Source: an uncultured Pyrinomonas sp. (GTDB taxonomy: Bacteria; Acidobacteriota; Blastocatellia; Pyrinomonadales; Pyrinomonadaceae). From it: a stretch of DNA of 6,275 nucleotides. A model generated the notes under the pieces. That model saw only the letters and a list, made by a program, of their open reading frames with translations, did no database searches and had not been told where the DNA came from. Position numbers and translations under genes: made by a program. Location of the stretch: NCBI GenBank assembly GCA_937135995.1, contig CAKZOF010000497.1, forward strand, positions 1 to 6,275, given 5' to 3'. Shown here one piece after another: positions 1-5,346 of this stretch; within the stretch, counting starts at the first letter, position 1, and every line of letters starts with the position of its first letter.

Positions 1-263
1 CGGAGCTGTTCACCGAAGAGCAAGTAGGCGACGACGGTGAAGACCACCAGCGTGATGCATTCCTGAATGATCTTCAGTTGCGTCACCGTGAACTGTTGTG
101 CGCCGATTCGGTTCGCCGGGACTTGAAAGATGTATTCGAAAAGAGCCAACCCCCAGCTTGCGAGGATCGCCAGAATCAACGGTTTGCTTTTGAACTTCAG
201 GTGTCCGTACCAAGCGAGCGTCATGAAGATGTTGGAGATGACGAGCAATAGAACCGTTCTCAA
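1..263 (-). CDS. DUF486 / DMT-family small membrane protein, C-terminus cut by window edge
   Basis: The reverse strand encodes 87 codons of a small hydrophobic protein that runs off the left edge. It begins MRTVLLLVISNIFMTLAWYG and carries the motifs FEYIFQVPANRIG (about residues 42-54) and LKIIQECITL (63-72). I recognise these as typical of the DUF486 (DMT superfamily) proteins, which are usually about 110-120 residues with four membrane spans. Three hydrophobic segments are visible (about 3-19, 29-46 and 68-83); the fourth would lie outside the window. The start is TTG at 263, because the family N-terminus aligns there and GGAGG sits 9 nt upstream. A later in-frame ATG (residue 14) would cut into the first membrane span. 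The substrate is unknown: resemblance to drug/metabolite transporters is a family label only. The gene is transcribed away from the lipoprotein gene and has its own -10 box at 303-308. Confidence 0.88.
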   Translation of the reverse strand, partial: MRTVLLLVISNIFMTLAWYGHLKFKSKPLILAILASWGLALFEYIFQVPANRIGAQQFTVTQLKIIQECITLVVFTVVAYLLFGEQL

Positions 264-272
264 CGGATGATG

Positions 273-277
273 CCTCC
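273..277 (-). promoter_or_regulatory. Ribosome binding site deciding a TTG start
   Basis: On the reverse strand GGAGG lies 9 nt before the TTG at 263. It is the strongest Shine-Dalgarno in this part of the window and supports the non-ATG start of the DUF486 gene. Confidence 0.75.
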
Positions 278-302
278 GAGAAAGCGAATCTTCTCGACCA
301 GC

Positions 303-308
303 ATTATA
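303..308 (-). promoter_or_regulatory. -10 box (TATAAT) of the DUF486-family gene
   Basis: The reverse strand reads TATAAT exactly, about 40 nt before the TTG start. This predicts a short leader of about 33 nt that contains the GGAGG site. No good -35 is visible at 16-18 bp spacing, so this may be an activator-dependent or weak promoter. The hexamer match is direct; the promoter role is inferred. Confidence 0.5.
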
Positions 309-569
309 GATGAACTTCGCTTTGCGGTCCGATGCCTCGCCGCCCGCTGCGAAGCTTGCGAGCTAGCGAGCGAAAGCGTGCGACTGGATCCTTCAACCTA
401 CGACGCGCGACGCGACAGAAGCTCTTTGCCGCGTGCGCAAGATAGGCACGAGAGCGGATCGGCAACCAACGAGCGCGATGTTTCATCGCGGTTGCTCCGC
501 TGCGACGACGCGCGTTCGAATCTGCGCTTGCTTGAACGGCTTTTCGTTCTTTTCTGCGTCGAAACGTCC

Positions 570-575
570 TATAAT
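570..575 (+). promoter_or_regulatory. -10 box (TATAAT) of the metallopeptidase lipoprotein gene
   Basis: A perfect TATAAT lies 59 nt before the preferred ATG at 635, giving a leader of about 50 nt from a start near 582. The -35 position at 17 bp spacing (547-552, TTCTTT) is poor. A TTGAAC at 532-537 is too far upstream (32 bp) to pair with it. The upstream GTG at 593 would fall just inside the transcript but lacks a ribosome binding site. Confidence 0.5.
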
Positions 576-634
576 CGTGGCGGCAGTTTGCCGTGCGGCA
601 GCCCTTTGCTCCGGCGCCGCGTCTAAGGCGGTGT

Positions 635-1948
635 ATGCGAAAAGCGCCAGTCTTCATCCTGATCTTTGCGGCTATCGCTTCGTTCTGTCTCGGTTGCGGA
701 AGCAAGCGGTCTTCCACGCCGTCTCGTAGTTCCTACTCGGTGGCTGCGCGACCCGCGCGCCCGGCGCTTCCGCCGCTTCCCGAACGTCCGCTGTCAGCGG
801 AACTGGAAGCGAAGCGGGGCGAGGCGATGCGGCGCGTTGCCGAGTTGCGCGGTCTCGCTTGGCTGAACGACGTGCCGATGACGGAGCTGTTCGCGTGGGA
901 GTACGGGCCGCGCAACAGCGAGATGGCGAGATACCTCGGTGGCGAAGACTTGCGCGCTCTTGGAAGGTTAGCCGTTGCGGGCGGCATGTTGCCCGAAGGT
1001 ACGGATCTCGCCACGCTGGCGGCCAGCTTTACGGCCGTGTCGGCGGGCGCTAATTACTCGCCGCTCGACAAGCGCGTGCTGCTCGTTGCCAACCAAGCGC
1101 ACACGCCCTCGTTGCTGGCACATGAATATGTACACGCGCTTCAAGACCAGCACTTTGACCTGTTGCAGTTGCTAACGGCGCGCCCATACAACTTCGACCG
1201 CGCCGAAGCCGTTTTCGCCGTCATCGAAGGCGATGCGATGAACGTCCAACGCCGGTTGGAGAGCGGGGAGGCTTACGCGCGCCGTTCGCTCGACGAGATC
1301 ATGCGACAGGAGGACGAACGGCTGAAGAGCTATCGCCGAGAGATGGGCGAACTCTTTCCGCCCTTGCTGACCGAAACCTTCATCTTCCGTTACCGCGACG
1401 GCGCGCGCTTCGTCGAAGAGATACGCCGCAAGAAGGGGCAAAGCGGTGTGGATGAACTCTTTCGCCAACCGCCTGCTTCCAGCGAGCAGATCCTGCATCC
1501 GGAGAAGTACTTGGCGCGCGAAGCTCCGCGCGAAGCGAGGCTCGACGAGCGGGCATTCGCAGAACGAGGCTGGCAGTTGGTCACCGACACGCCGCTCGGC
1601 GAGATCGGCATTCGCGGACTGCTGCTCGCTGCGCTTGCGCCACCAGTGGCCACGCGCGCTGCCAGCGGTTGGGGTGGCGACCGCGCCTATCTTTTCGAGC
1701 GCGATGATGGGGCGACGCTGTTCGCTTGGCAAACGGTGTGGGATTCGCGGCGCGATGCAGAAGAGTTCTTCCGCGCTTACAACGGGCTGTGCGGGCGGAC
1801 GGCGGAACGCATCGACTCTGGCGGCGAGCAGATCCTTTGGCGCAGCGACGGGCGCGTCACGTGGGTCCGCCTACAGGGCGATGGCGTGTTGATCCTTCGC
1901 GGCGACGAGGCGGAGATTCGGGCGCTTTCGCAAGTCCTCCGCGGTTGA
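635..1948 (+). CDS. Putative lipoprotein zinc metallopeptidase (HExxH), Hvo_1808-like
   Basis: The 437-residue protein opens with a basic N-terminus and a hydrophobic stretch ending in C-L-G-C, so Cys21 is a likely lipid-attachment site (Cys at -3 is off-consensus). A Pro/Arg/Ser-rich linker spans about 24-55. The centre carries HEYVH (His163, Glu164, His167) followed by ALQDQHFDL. An EGDA motif follows, whose Glu198 is a good candidate third zinc ligand, as in gluzincin peptidases. Further blocks are FRYRDGARFV (251-260), SSEQILHPEKY (282-292) and GWGGDR (345-350). From memory, these blocks together match the haloarchaeal Hvo_1808 surface-protein family and related bacterial hypotheticals. 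It probably acts outside the cytoplasmic membrane; the substrate is unknown. The ATG at 635 is preferred over GTG 593 because only it gives a clean signal peptide; AAGG lies 6 nt upstream. Peptidase activity is inferred from the motifs only. Confidence 0.85.
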   Translation: MRKAPVFILIFAAIASFCLGCGSKRSSTPSRSSYSVAARPARPALPPLPERPLSAELEAKRGEAMRRVAELRGLAWLNDVPMTELFAWEYGPRNSEMARYLGGEDLRALGRLAVAGGMLPEGTDLATLAASFTAVSAGANYSPLDKRVLLVANQAHTPSLLAHEYVHALQDQHFDLLQLLTARPYNFDRAEAVFAVIEGDAMNVQRRLESGEAYARRSLDEIMRQEDERLKSYRREMGELFPPLLTETFIFRYRDGARFVEEIRRKKGQSGVDELFRQPPASSEQILHPEKYLAREAPREARLDERAFAERGWQLVTDTPLGEIGIRGLLLAALAPPVATRAASGWGGDRAYLFERDDGATLFAWQTVWDSRRDAEEFFRAYNGLCGRTAERIDSGGEQILWRSDGRVTWVRLQGDGVLILRGDEAEIRALSQVLRG

Positions 1949-2207
1949 GAGTCGATCCCACCATCCCGGCGCCCTGTGAGCGTCTTGCAACCGAGGCGAA
2001 ATCGCTCTGGACCAATCCGGCGGCTGGTTGGGGCAGATGAGTTCCTCGCGGCCCTCGAAGATCCTCGATCTCGCCGCGCCTAGGAACGGTTCATATTCCG
2101 CTCGCTGATTTCGTCAGTGGTTCACGCGCGCCTTGCTTTGAACGAGGATTTTGCGCGATGATTCGCCCCGGTCTTCTCACATCGGTTTCGGAGCCAAAAA
2201 GTTTCGC
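1949..2207. other. Intergenic spacer before the esterase gene
   Basis: This 259 bp spacer separates the lipoprotein and esterase genes. No convincing terminator follows the lipoprotein stop. A weak 6 bp stem around 2015-2034 (CCAA ... TTGG) has no T-tract. No good promoter was found; CATATT at 2092-2097 is a poor -10 candidate with no -35. GAGG at 2144-2147 precedes a short out-of-frame ORF (2158-2253) and an alternative TTG start for the esterase (2151). Confidence 0.5.
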
Positions 2208-2945
2208 ATGGAGCGCCGGGTCACTTCGTGGTTCAGTCATCATCTCGGTTTAGAGATGCCGCTCGTCGCCTACGGGCACGCGGGCTATCCGCTGTTGATG
2301 TTTCCGACGGCGGCGGCCGACTATCTTGAGTACGAGCGTTTTCGCTTGATCGACGCCATTCGGCATCATCTGGAAACGGGGCGCGTGCGTGCTTACTCGA
2401 TCAACAGCGTCAATCGCCAGAGCTTGCTCAACCCTCACGCACCACCTCCCGTCAAAGCGGAATACTTAACACGCTACGATCGTTACTTGATGGACGAGGT
2501 CTTGCCGCTCATTCGGCAGGACACGGGCGACCCGCACGCGCGCCCGCTGACGACCGGCGCGAGCCTCGGTGCTTATCTTGCCGCCAACTTCTACTTTCGC
2601 CATCCCGATCACGTGCGCGGCACCATCGCCATGAGCGGAACCTACGACATCAGCAGCTATTTCAACGGCTACCATGACGACAACGTCTATTTCAACAATC
2701 CGGTCGAGTATCTGCCCAATCTGAACGACGACTATTACCTGCCGTTGCTGCGACGCGCCGATGCCATCTACATTCTGACCGGACAGGGGGCGTTCGAAGC
2801 GCCCGAACGAAGTCGGCGCTTGTCGGAGATCCTCACCGCCAAAGGAATCCCCCACACGCTCGATATCTGGGGGATGGACGTCAACCACGACTGGCCTTGG
2901 TGGTGTCGTATGCTCGATTACTACTTGGGAAAACTCTTCCGTTAG
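2208..2945 (+). CDS. Esterase-family alpha/beta hydrolase
   Basis: The 245-residue protein belongs to the putative esterase (esterase D-like) group of alpha/beta hydrolases. The nucleophile elbow is GASLG, with Ser119 as the catalytic serine. VNHDWPWW near the C-terminus supplies the likely catalytic His227, and the family signature NPVEYLPNL is present at 164-172. The acid residue is not clear: the region after ILTGQGAFEAPE offers Glu197 or Glu200 where relatives often carry Asp. There is no signal peptide, so it is probably cytoplasmic; its natural ester substrate is unknown. The start at ATG 2208 fits the N-terminus of relatives as I remember them (a short polar start, then W-[FY]-S and a YGHAG-type strand). 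Its Shine-Dalgarno is weak (GGAG, 14 nt away). A TTG at 2151 would add 19 residues. The downstream acyltransferase is on the same strand, 80 bp away. Confidence 0.85.
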   Translation: MERRVTSWFSHHLGLEMPLVAYGHAGYPLLMFPTAAADYLEYERFRLIDAIRHHLETGRVRAYSINSVNRQSLLNPHAPPPVKAEYLTRYDRYLMDEVLPLIRQDTGDPHARPLTTGASLGAYLAANFYFRHPDHVRGTIAMSGTYDISSYFNGYHDDNVYFNNPVEYLPNLNDDYYLPLLRRADAIYILTGQGAFEAPERSRRLSEILTAKGIPHTLDIWGMDVNHDWPWWCRMLDYYLGKLFR

Positions 2946-3025
2946 AGATCCCGCCAAGAGCAGCGCGTGCAGGTCCAGTTGCCGCCGTCGGAGGTTGCGC
3001 GTTAAACTCCTTCGACGCCGAAAAG

Positions 3026-3988
3026 ATGAGCGAGAAAAGTGCGACCAGAATCGCGTTGGAATACTGGGCGACGCGGTCGCTGCTCGCCGCGCTCGCCGCG
3101 TTGCCGCGCCCGCTGGCTGTTGGCAGCGGCGCTTGCTTAGGGCTGGCCGCGTATCATCTGGCGCGGCGGTTGCGCCGCACGGGCGAGCGTAACTTGGAGT
3201 TAGCCTTTCCAGATGCCGCGCGCGAAGCGCGGCAACGGGTTCTCCGACGAACGTTCATCAACCTTGGCCGGCAGCTCGGCGAGTTCAGCCAGTTCTTTGG
3301 CGCAACGCCAGAGCGTTTGCGTCGTTACGTCGATTTCATCGGCATCGAGCATTTCGAACGGGCACGGGAACAAGGACGCGGCGTCATCTTCCTCACGGCG
3401 CATCTCGGCGCCTGGGAACTGTTGAGCTTTGCCGGCGCCGCTTTCGGCGTTCCACAGCACGTCATCGTCCGGCGCATCGATAACCCGCGCATCGAAGCGC
3501 TGGTCGAAAGCGTGCGAACGCGCTTTGGCAACCGCACCATCGACAAGCGTGCGGCGGCGCGCAAGGCGCTGCGTGTTTTGCAGCAAGGCGGAACGCTCGG
3601 CGTGCTCGCCGACTTGAACACGCAACCGCACGAAGGCGTCTTCGTCCCGTTCTTCGGTCGGCTCGCCTGCACCACGGCGGGAGTCGCTACCCTCGCGCTG
3701 CGCACCGGCGCCGTCGTCCTTCCCGCCTATGCCGTCTGGGAAGAGCGCGCGAAGCGCTACGTGATACGCATCGAACCTCCGGTCGAACTGATCCGAACCG
3801 AAGATTTCGCGCGCGACGTGGCGGCGAACACGGCCCGCTTCACCGCGCTCATTGAAGATCTAATTCGGCGTTACCCGGACCAGTGGCTCTGGATACACCG
3901 GCGCTGGCACACGCGCCCGCCGGGAGAGCCGGACCTCTACGCGACGTCGTCGGCGGCCCCATTCTTCGCCGCGCGCGCTTCCCGCTAG
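3026..3988 (+). CDS. LpxL/HtrB-family lysophospholipid / lipid A acyltransferase
   Basis: The 320-residue protein has the full pattern of bacterial lauroyl/myristoyl acyltransferases. These transfer a fatty acyl chain onto a lipid A precursor at the inner face of the cytoplasmic membrane. A hydrophobic N-terminal segment (about 18-48) would hold it in the membrane. The catalytic H-x4-E motif is HLGAWE (His126, Glu131). Other family blocks are RRIDNPRIEALV (149-160), GVFVPFFG (204-211) and the C-terminal QWLWIHRRW (286-294) with RPPGEPDLY. Length is normal for the family (about 290-320). ATG 3026 is chosen because the protein then starts just before the conserved hydrophobic segment. The frame is open back to 2897, but that extension would overlap the esterase gene and shows no family similarity. 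No strong Shine-Dalgarno precedes 3026. Lipid A, rather than an aminolipid, as the acceptor is inferred. Confidence 0.9.
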   Translation: MSEKSATRIALEYWATRSLLAALAALPRPLAVGSGACLGLAAYHLARRLRRTGERNLELAFPDAAREARQRVLRRTFINLGRQLGEFSQFFGATPERLRRYVDFIGIEHFERAREQGRGVIFLTAHLGAWELLSFAGAAFGVPQHVIVRRIDNPRIEALVESVRTRFGNRTIDKRAAARKALRVLQQGGTLGVLADLNTQPHEGVFVPFFGRLACTTAGVATLALRTGAVVLPAYAVWEERAKRYVIRIEPPVELIRTEDFARDVAANTARFTALIEDLIRRYPDQWLWIHRRWHTRPPGEPDLYATSSAAPFFAARASR

Positions 3989-4070
3989 CCGCCGAGCAGC
4001 CCTTCAACCTCGGCCTCACTAGAGGATCGGTCCGGAGAACCTAGTGCTTCTCTCGTCGGCTGCGGGCGGC
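3988..4070. repeat. Nested inverted repeats filling a convergent intergenic spacer
   Basis: The outer arms are GCCGCC-GA-GCAGCC (3988-4001) and GGCTGC-G-GGCGGC (4058-4070). They give 12 GC-rich pairs interrupted by one small internal loop. Inside lies a second perfect pair, CACTAG (4017-4022) and CTAGTG (4041-4046), around an 18 nt loop. The left outer arm begins at the last base of the acyltransferase stop, and the right arm ends 3 bp from the stop of the opposing gene. A bidirectional terminator is the natural reading. Neither side has a clear T-tract, so intrinsic termination would be atypical. Confidence 0.5.
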
Positions 4071-4073
4071 CTT

Positions 4074-4430
4074 TCAACCGGACGCTTTTCCCTCTTTCTC
4101 GACAGCGAGAAGCTGATCCAAGCGGTCGATAGCGCGCCGCAGGTGCGGAATGGTGATCGAGCCGCCGACCACCAACGCCACGTTGAACGCGTCGAGGAAC
4201 TCCGGGCGCGTCACGCCCAAACGCACGCACTGCTTCAGGTGATAGGTCACGCAATCGTCGCAGCGCAAGACGAGCGACGCGACCAACCCCAGCAACTCTT
4301 TCGTGCGACTGTCGAGCGCACCTTGTTCATAAGCTTGCGTGTCCAGCGCGAAGAATCGCTTGATGCCGAGGTGTCCGCTTCCGAGCAAGCGCTCGTTCAT
4401 CTCCGCGCGATAGCGGTCGAATTCATCCAT
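4074..4430 (-). CDS. Carboxymuconolactone decarboxylase / AhpD-like family protein
   Basis: The 118-residue protein is a single small helical domain of the carboxymuconolactone decarboxylase fold. CDDC (Cys57, Cys60) is followed by His64 and preceded by Glu45. The spacing E-x11-CxxC-x3-H is the same as the catalytic set known from AhpD (Glu118, Cys130, Cys133, His137). This argues for a thiol-based redox or peroxide-related role rather than true decarboxylation of carboxymuconolactone. Conserved family stretches are LGIKRFFALD (21-30), KELLGLVASL (44-53) and VGGSITIPHL (88-97). ATG 4430 is chosen because the family N-terminus fits there and AAAGGAG lies 12 nt upstream. The frame stays open far upstream (to 5072), but that extension has no recognisable domain and overlaps cheW. 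The gene is alone on its strand and convergent with the acyltransferase gene. The physiological partner and substrate are unknown. Confidence 0.9.
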   Translation of the reverse strand: MDEFDRYRAEMNERLLGSGHLGIKRFFALDTQAYEQGALDSRTKELLGLVASLVLRCDDCVTYHLKQCVRLGVTRPEFLDAFNVALVVGGSITIPHLRRAIDRLDQLLAVEKEGKASG

Positions 4431-4442
4431 CTCTGATCGAAG

Positions 4443-4449
4443 CTCCTTT
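4443..4449 (-). promoter_or_regulatory. Ribosome binding site of the AhpD-like gene
   Basis: The reverse strand reads AAAGGAG, a strong Shine-Dalgarno, 12 nt before ATG 4430. The spacing is rather long, but no closer in-frame start exists. It argues against the longer in-frame starts further upstream. Confidence 0.6.
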
Positions 4450-4461
4450 GGACCGAAAGAT

Positions 4462-4500
4462 ACCACAATAGCTTGTGGCCCGTGCGCCGCCCCTTGTGGT
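4462..4500. promoter_or_regulatory. TTGTGG box cluster, possible operator of the AhpD-like gene
   Basis: Three copies of one hexamer occur within 39 bp: CCACAA at 4463-4468 (inverted), TTGTGG at 4473-4478 and TTGTGG at 4494-4499. The first two form a perfect 6 bp inverted repeat around TAGC. The two direct copies, extended to CTTGTGG, start 21 bp apart, about two helical turns. ACCACAA and TTGTGGT at the ends of the cluster also match as 7 bp inverted arms. The cluster lies about 30-70 bp upstream of the AhpD-like start, overlapping weak -10 candidates on the reverse strand (TATTGT, TATCTT). The repeats are seen directly; binding by a regulator is inferred. Confidence 0.4.
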
Positions 4501-4762
4501 CGAAGTTCCGCTTCGAGCCACAGGTAAACCGAGTGGCCGCGAGCTTGGGACGAGCACTGGAGTTTAGCGCGTCGCGGCGCGCCGGACGAAACCCGGGCGG
4601 CAAGTTCGCCGCGCTCTCGGTCGGACCCATCTTCGAAAAACATCGCACGCGCGTCCGCTTCCGATTCCGACATCGTGTTTTGGTCAAAAGAATCTTCAGC
4701 TTCGCCGCTTGTGCTCGGCAGCGGGCTGGTGGAGCCGCCGCGTTCGCTGCTGCATTTGTTTG

Positions 4763-4792
4763 TTGACATCCCATCGCACGGCATGCTAGAAC
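4763..4792 (+). promoter_or_regulatory. Sigma70-type promoter of cheW-cheR
   Basis: A perfect -35 TTGACA (4763-4768) is followed after 18 bp by TAGAAC (4787-4792, 4 of 6 matches). An extended -10 TG lies at 4784-4785. Transcription would begin near 4799. This is the best complete promoter in the window, and it makes all upstream in-frame starts of the CheW frame (for example 4783) unlikely. Confidence 0.65.
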
Positions 4793-4810
4793 GACCTTCG
4801 AGGGCAGCGA

Positions 4811-4855
4811 ATGCGGCCCAGTCCAACATGTCCTCGATCTTCGGCAGGCGCATGA
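4811..4855 (+). CDS. Possible 14-codon leader ORF coupled to cheW
   Basis: An ATG at 4811 follows GAGGG (4800-4804) with 6 nt spacing, the best ribosome binding site in the cheW leader. The ORF encodes MRPSPTCPRSSAGA. Its stop TGA (4853-4855) overlaps the ATG at 4852 of the CheW frame as ATGA, the classic arrangement for translational coupling. The Shine-Dalgarno would lie only a base or two from the predicted transcript start, which is tight. The peptide resembles nothing I know. It may be chance; it is listed because it bears on where cheW starts. Confidence 0.25.
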   Translation: MRPSPTCPRSSAGA

Positions 4856-5340
4856 GCGATGGCTGCGAAACGATCGCCATCTTGCCCCGCACGCTCGGGC
4901 TTCTCGGCGAGCCTGAAGTCGCTAAAAGAGAGATGCTCGTGATGCGGGTTGGCTCGCGTCTGATCGGCGTCTTCGCCGACGAAGCCGATTTCGTTGTTCG
5001 TTGGAAAGAGCCGACGCCGCTACCGCGCGCGCCGCGTGCCGTCCTCGGCGTCGTCGCCGTTCGTGGCCGCATCTACACGGTGTTGGATCCGCGCGTTCTG
5101 CTCGCTTTGGAAGACGAGCCGAGCAACCGCTTCATCCTTACGTTGCGCGGCGAAGAACAACTTGCGCTCGCCGCGGAGCGGGTTGACGGCGTGATCGAAG
5201 TGGCAGAGCAGCGGTTGCAATCGTTCGGACGCGGGAGCGCTCTGATCCGCGGCGCTGTCGAAAACGCTGGCGAGTTAATCGCCGTGCTCGATTGCGCGCG
5301 TCTCTTCGCGGCTGCGATCGACGAAAAAGTGGGCCGCTGA
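4852..5340 (+). CDS. cheW: CheW-like chemotaxis coupling protein
   Basis: A single CheW domain (about residues 27-155 of 162) makes this a likely coupling protein, linking methyl-accepting receptors to the CheA kinase in the cytoplasm. The core signature runs through PRAVLGVVAV (61-70) into RGRIYTVLDPR (71-81). It holds the conserved Gly66, Arg71-Gly72 and Asp79 seen in CheW proteins. A 27-residue N-terminal extension precedes the first CheW strand (MLVMRVGSRLIGVF). No kinase, receiver or second CheW domain is fused. The start is uncertain. ATG 4852 overlaps the leader ORF stop as ATGA, with a weak AGG 4 nt upstream. ATG 4828 would add 8 residues and has no better site. A strong promoter lies upstream, and cheR follows by 6 nt, so the two are surely co-transcribed. 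It could be a CheW of a non-flagellar chemosensory system; the window does not decide. Confidence 0.85.
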   Translation: MSDGCETIAILPRTLGLLGEPEVAKREMLVMRVGSRLIGVFADEADFVVRWKEPTPLPRAPRAVLGVVAVRGRIYTVLDPRVLLALEDEPSNRFILTLRGEEQLALAAERVDGVIEVAEQRLQSFGRGSALIRGAVENAGELIAVLDCARLFAAAIDEKVGR

Positions 5341-5346
5341 TAGTTC

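Larger units (their letters stand above)
264..634. other. Divergent intergenic region without a supportable gene
   Basis: This 371 bp stretch separates two divergent genes. It holds the two outward-facing -10 boxes (303-308 reverse, 570-575 forward) and the two ribosome binding regions. The middle, about 310-545, shows nothing recognisable as a gene. ORFs on either strand have low-complexity, Arg/Ser-rich translations typical of noncoding frames. A small direct repeat is present: GCGAGC at 358-363 and again at 366-371, separated by TA. No tRNA, terminator or riboswitch fold was recognised. Confidence 0.6.
4431..4810. other. Divergent intergenic region between the AhpD-like gene and cheW
   Basis: This region of about 380 bp has ORFs on both strands but none I can support. 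On the reverse strand an ATG at 4673 would extend the AhpD-like frame by 81 residues with an acidic start, but it lacks a ribosome binding site and any known motif. The forward ORF at about 4473-4766 is Arg/Ala-rich and looks noncoding. What is supportable is regulatory: the AAAGGAG site, the TTGTGG cluster near the left end, and the cheW promoter at 4763-4792. Confidence 0.5.

Noticed and set aside
267..626. Forward ORF of 119 codons in the divergent spacer
   Set aside because: Composition is Arg/Ser/Leu-rich with no domain, and it runs through both promoter regions. It looks like chance coding.
304..717. Reverse ORF of 137 codons across the first intergenic region and the lipoprotein start
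   Set aside because: Arg/Ala-rich, no motif, no ribosome binding site, and it overlaps the signal peptide region of the well supported lipoprotein gene.
1172..1732. Reverse ORF of 186 codons inside the metallopeptidase gene
   Set aside because: It is antisense to conserved HExxH-family sequence and has no family resemblance of its own.
2015..2034. Possible terminator after the lipoprotein gene
   Set aside because: The stem is only about 6 bp with a wobble pair and no T-tract.
2466..2957. Reverse ORF of 163 codons inside the esterase gene
   Set aside because: Low-complexity Val/Gly/Arg translation, antisense to the catalytic region of a clear alpha/beta hydrolase.
2897..3025. Upstream extension of the acyltransferase to 2897
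   Set aside because: It would overlap the esterase C-terminus, has no conserved residues, and leaves an unlikely Pro/Ala-rich N-terminus before the membrane segment.
4431..5072. Long in-frame N-terminal extension of the AhpD-like gene (332 codons open on the reverse strand)
   Set aside because: The extension overlaps cheW antisense, has no recognisable domain, and the family N-terminus with a Shine-Dalgarno falls at 4430. GC-rich DNA often leaves frames open opposite real genes.
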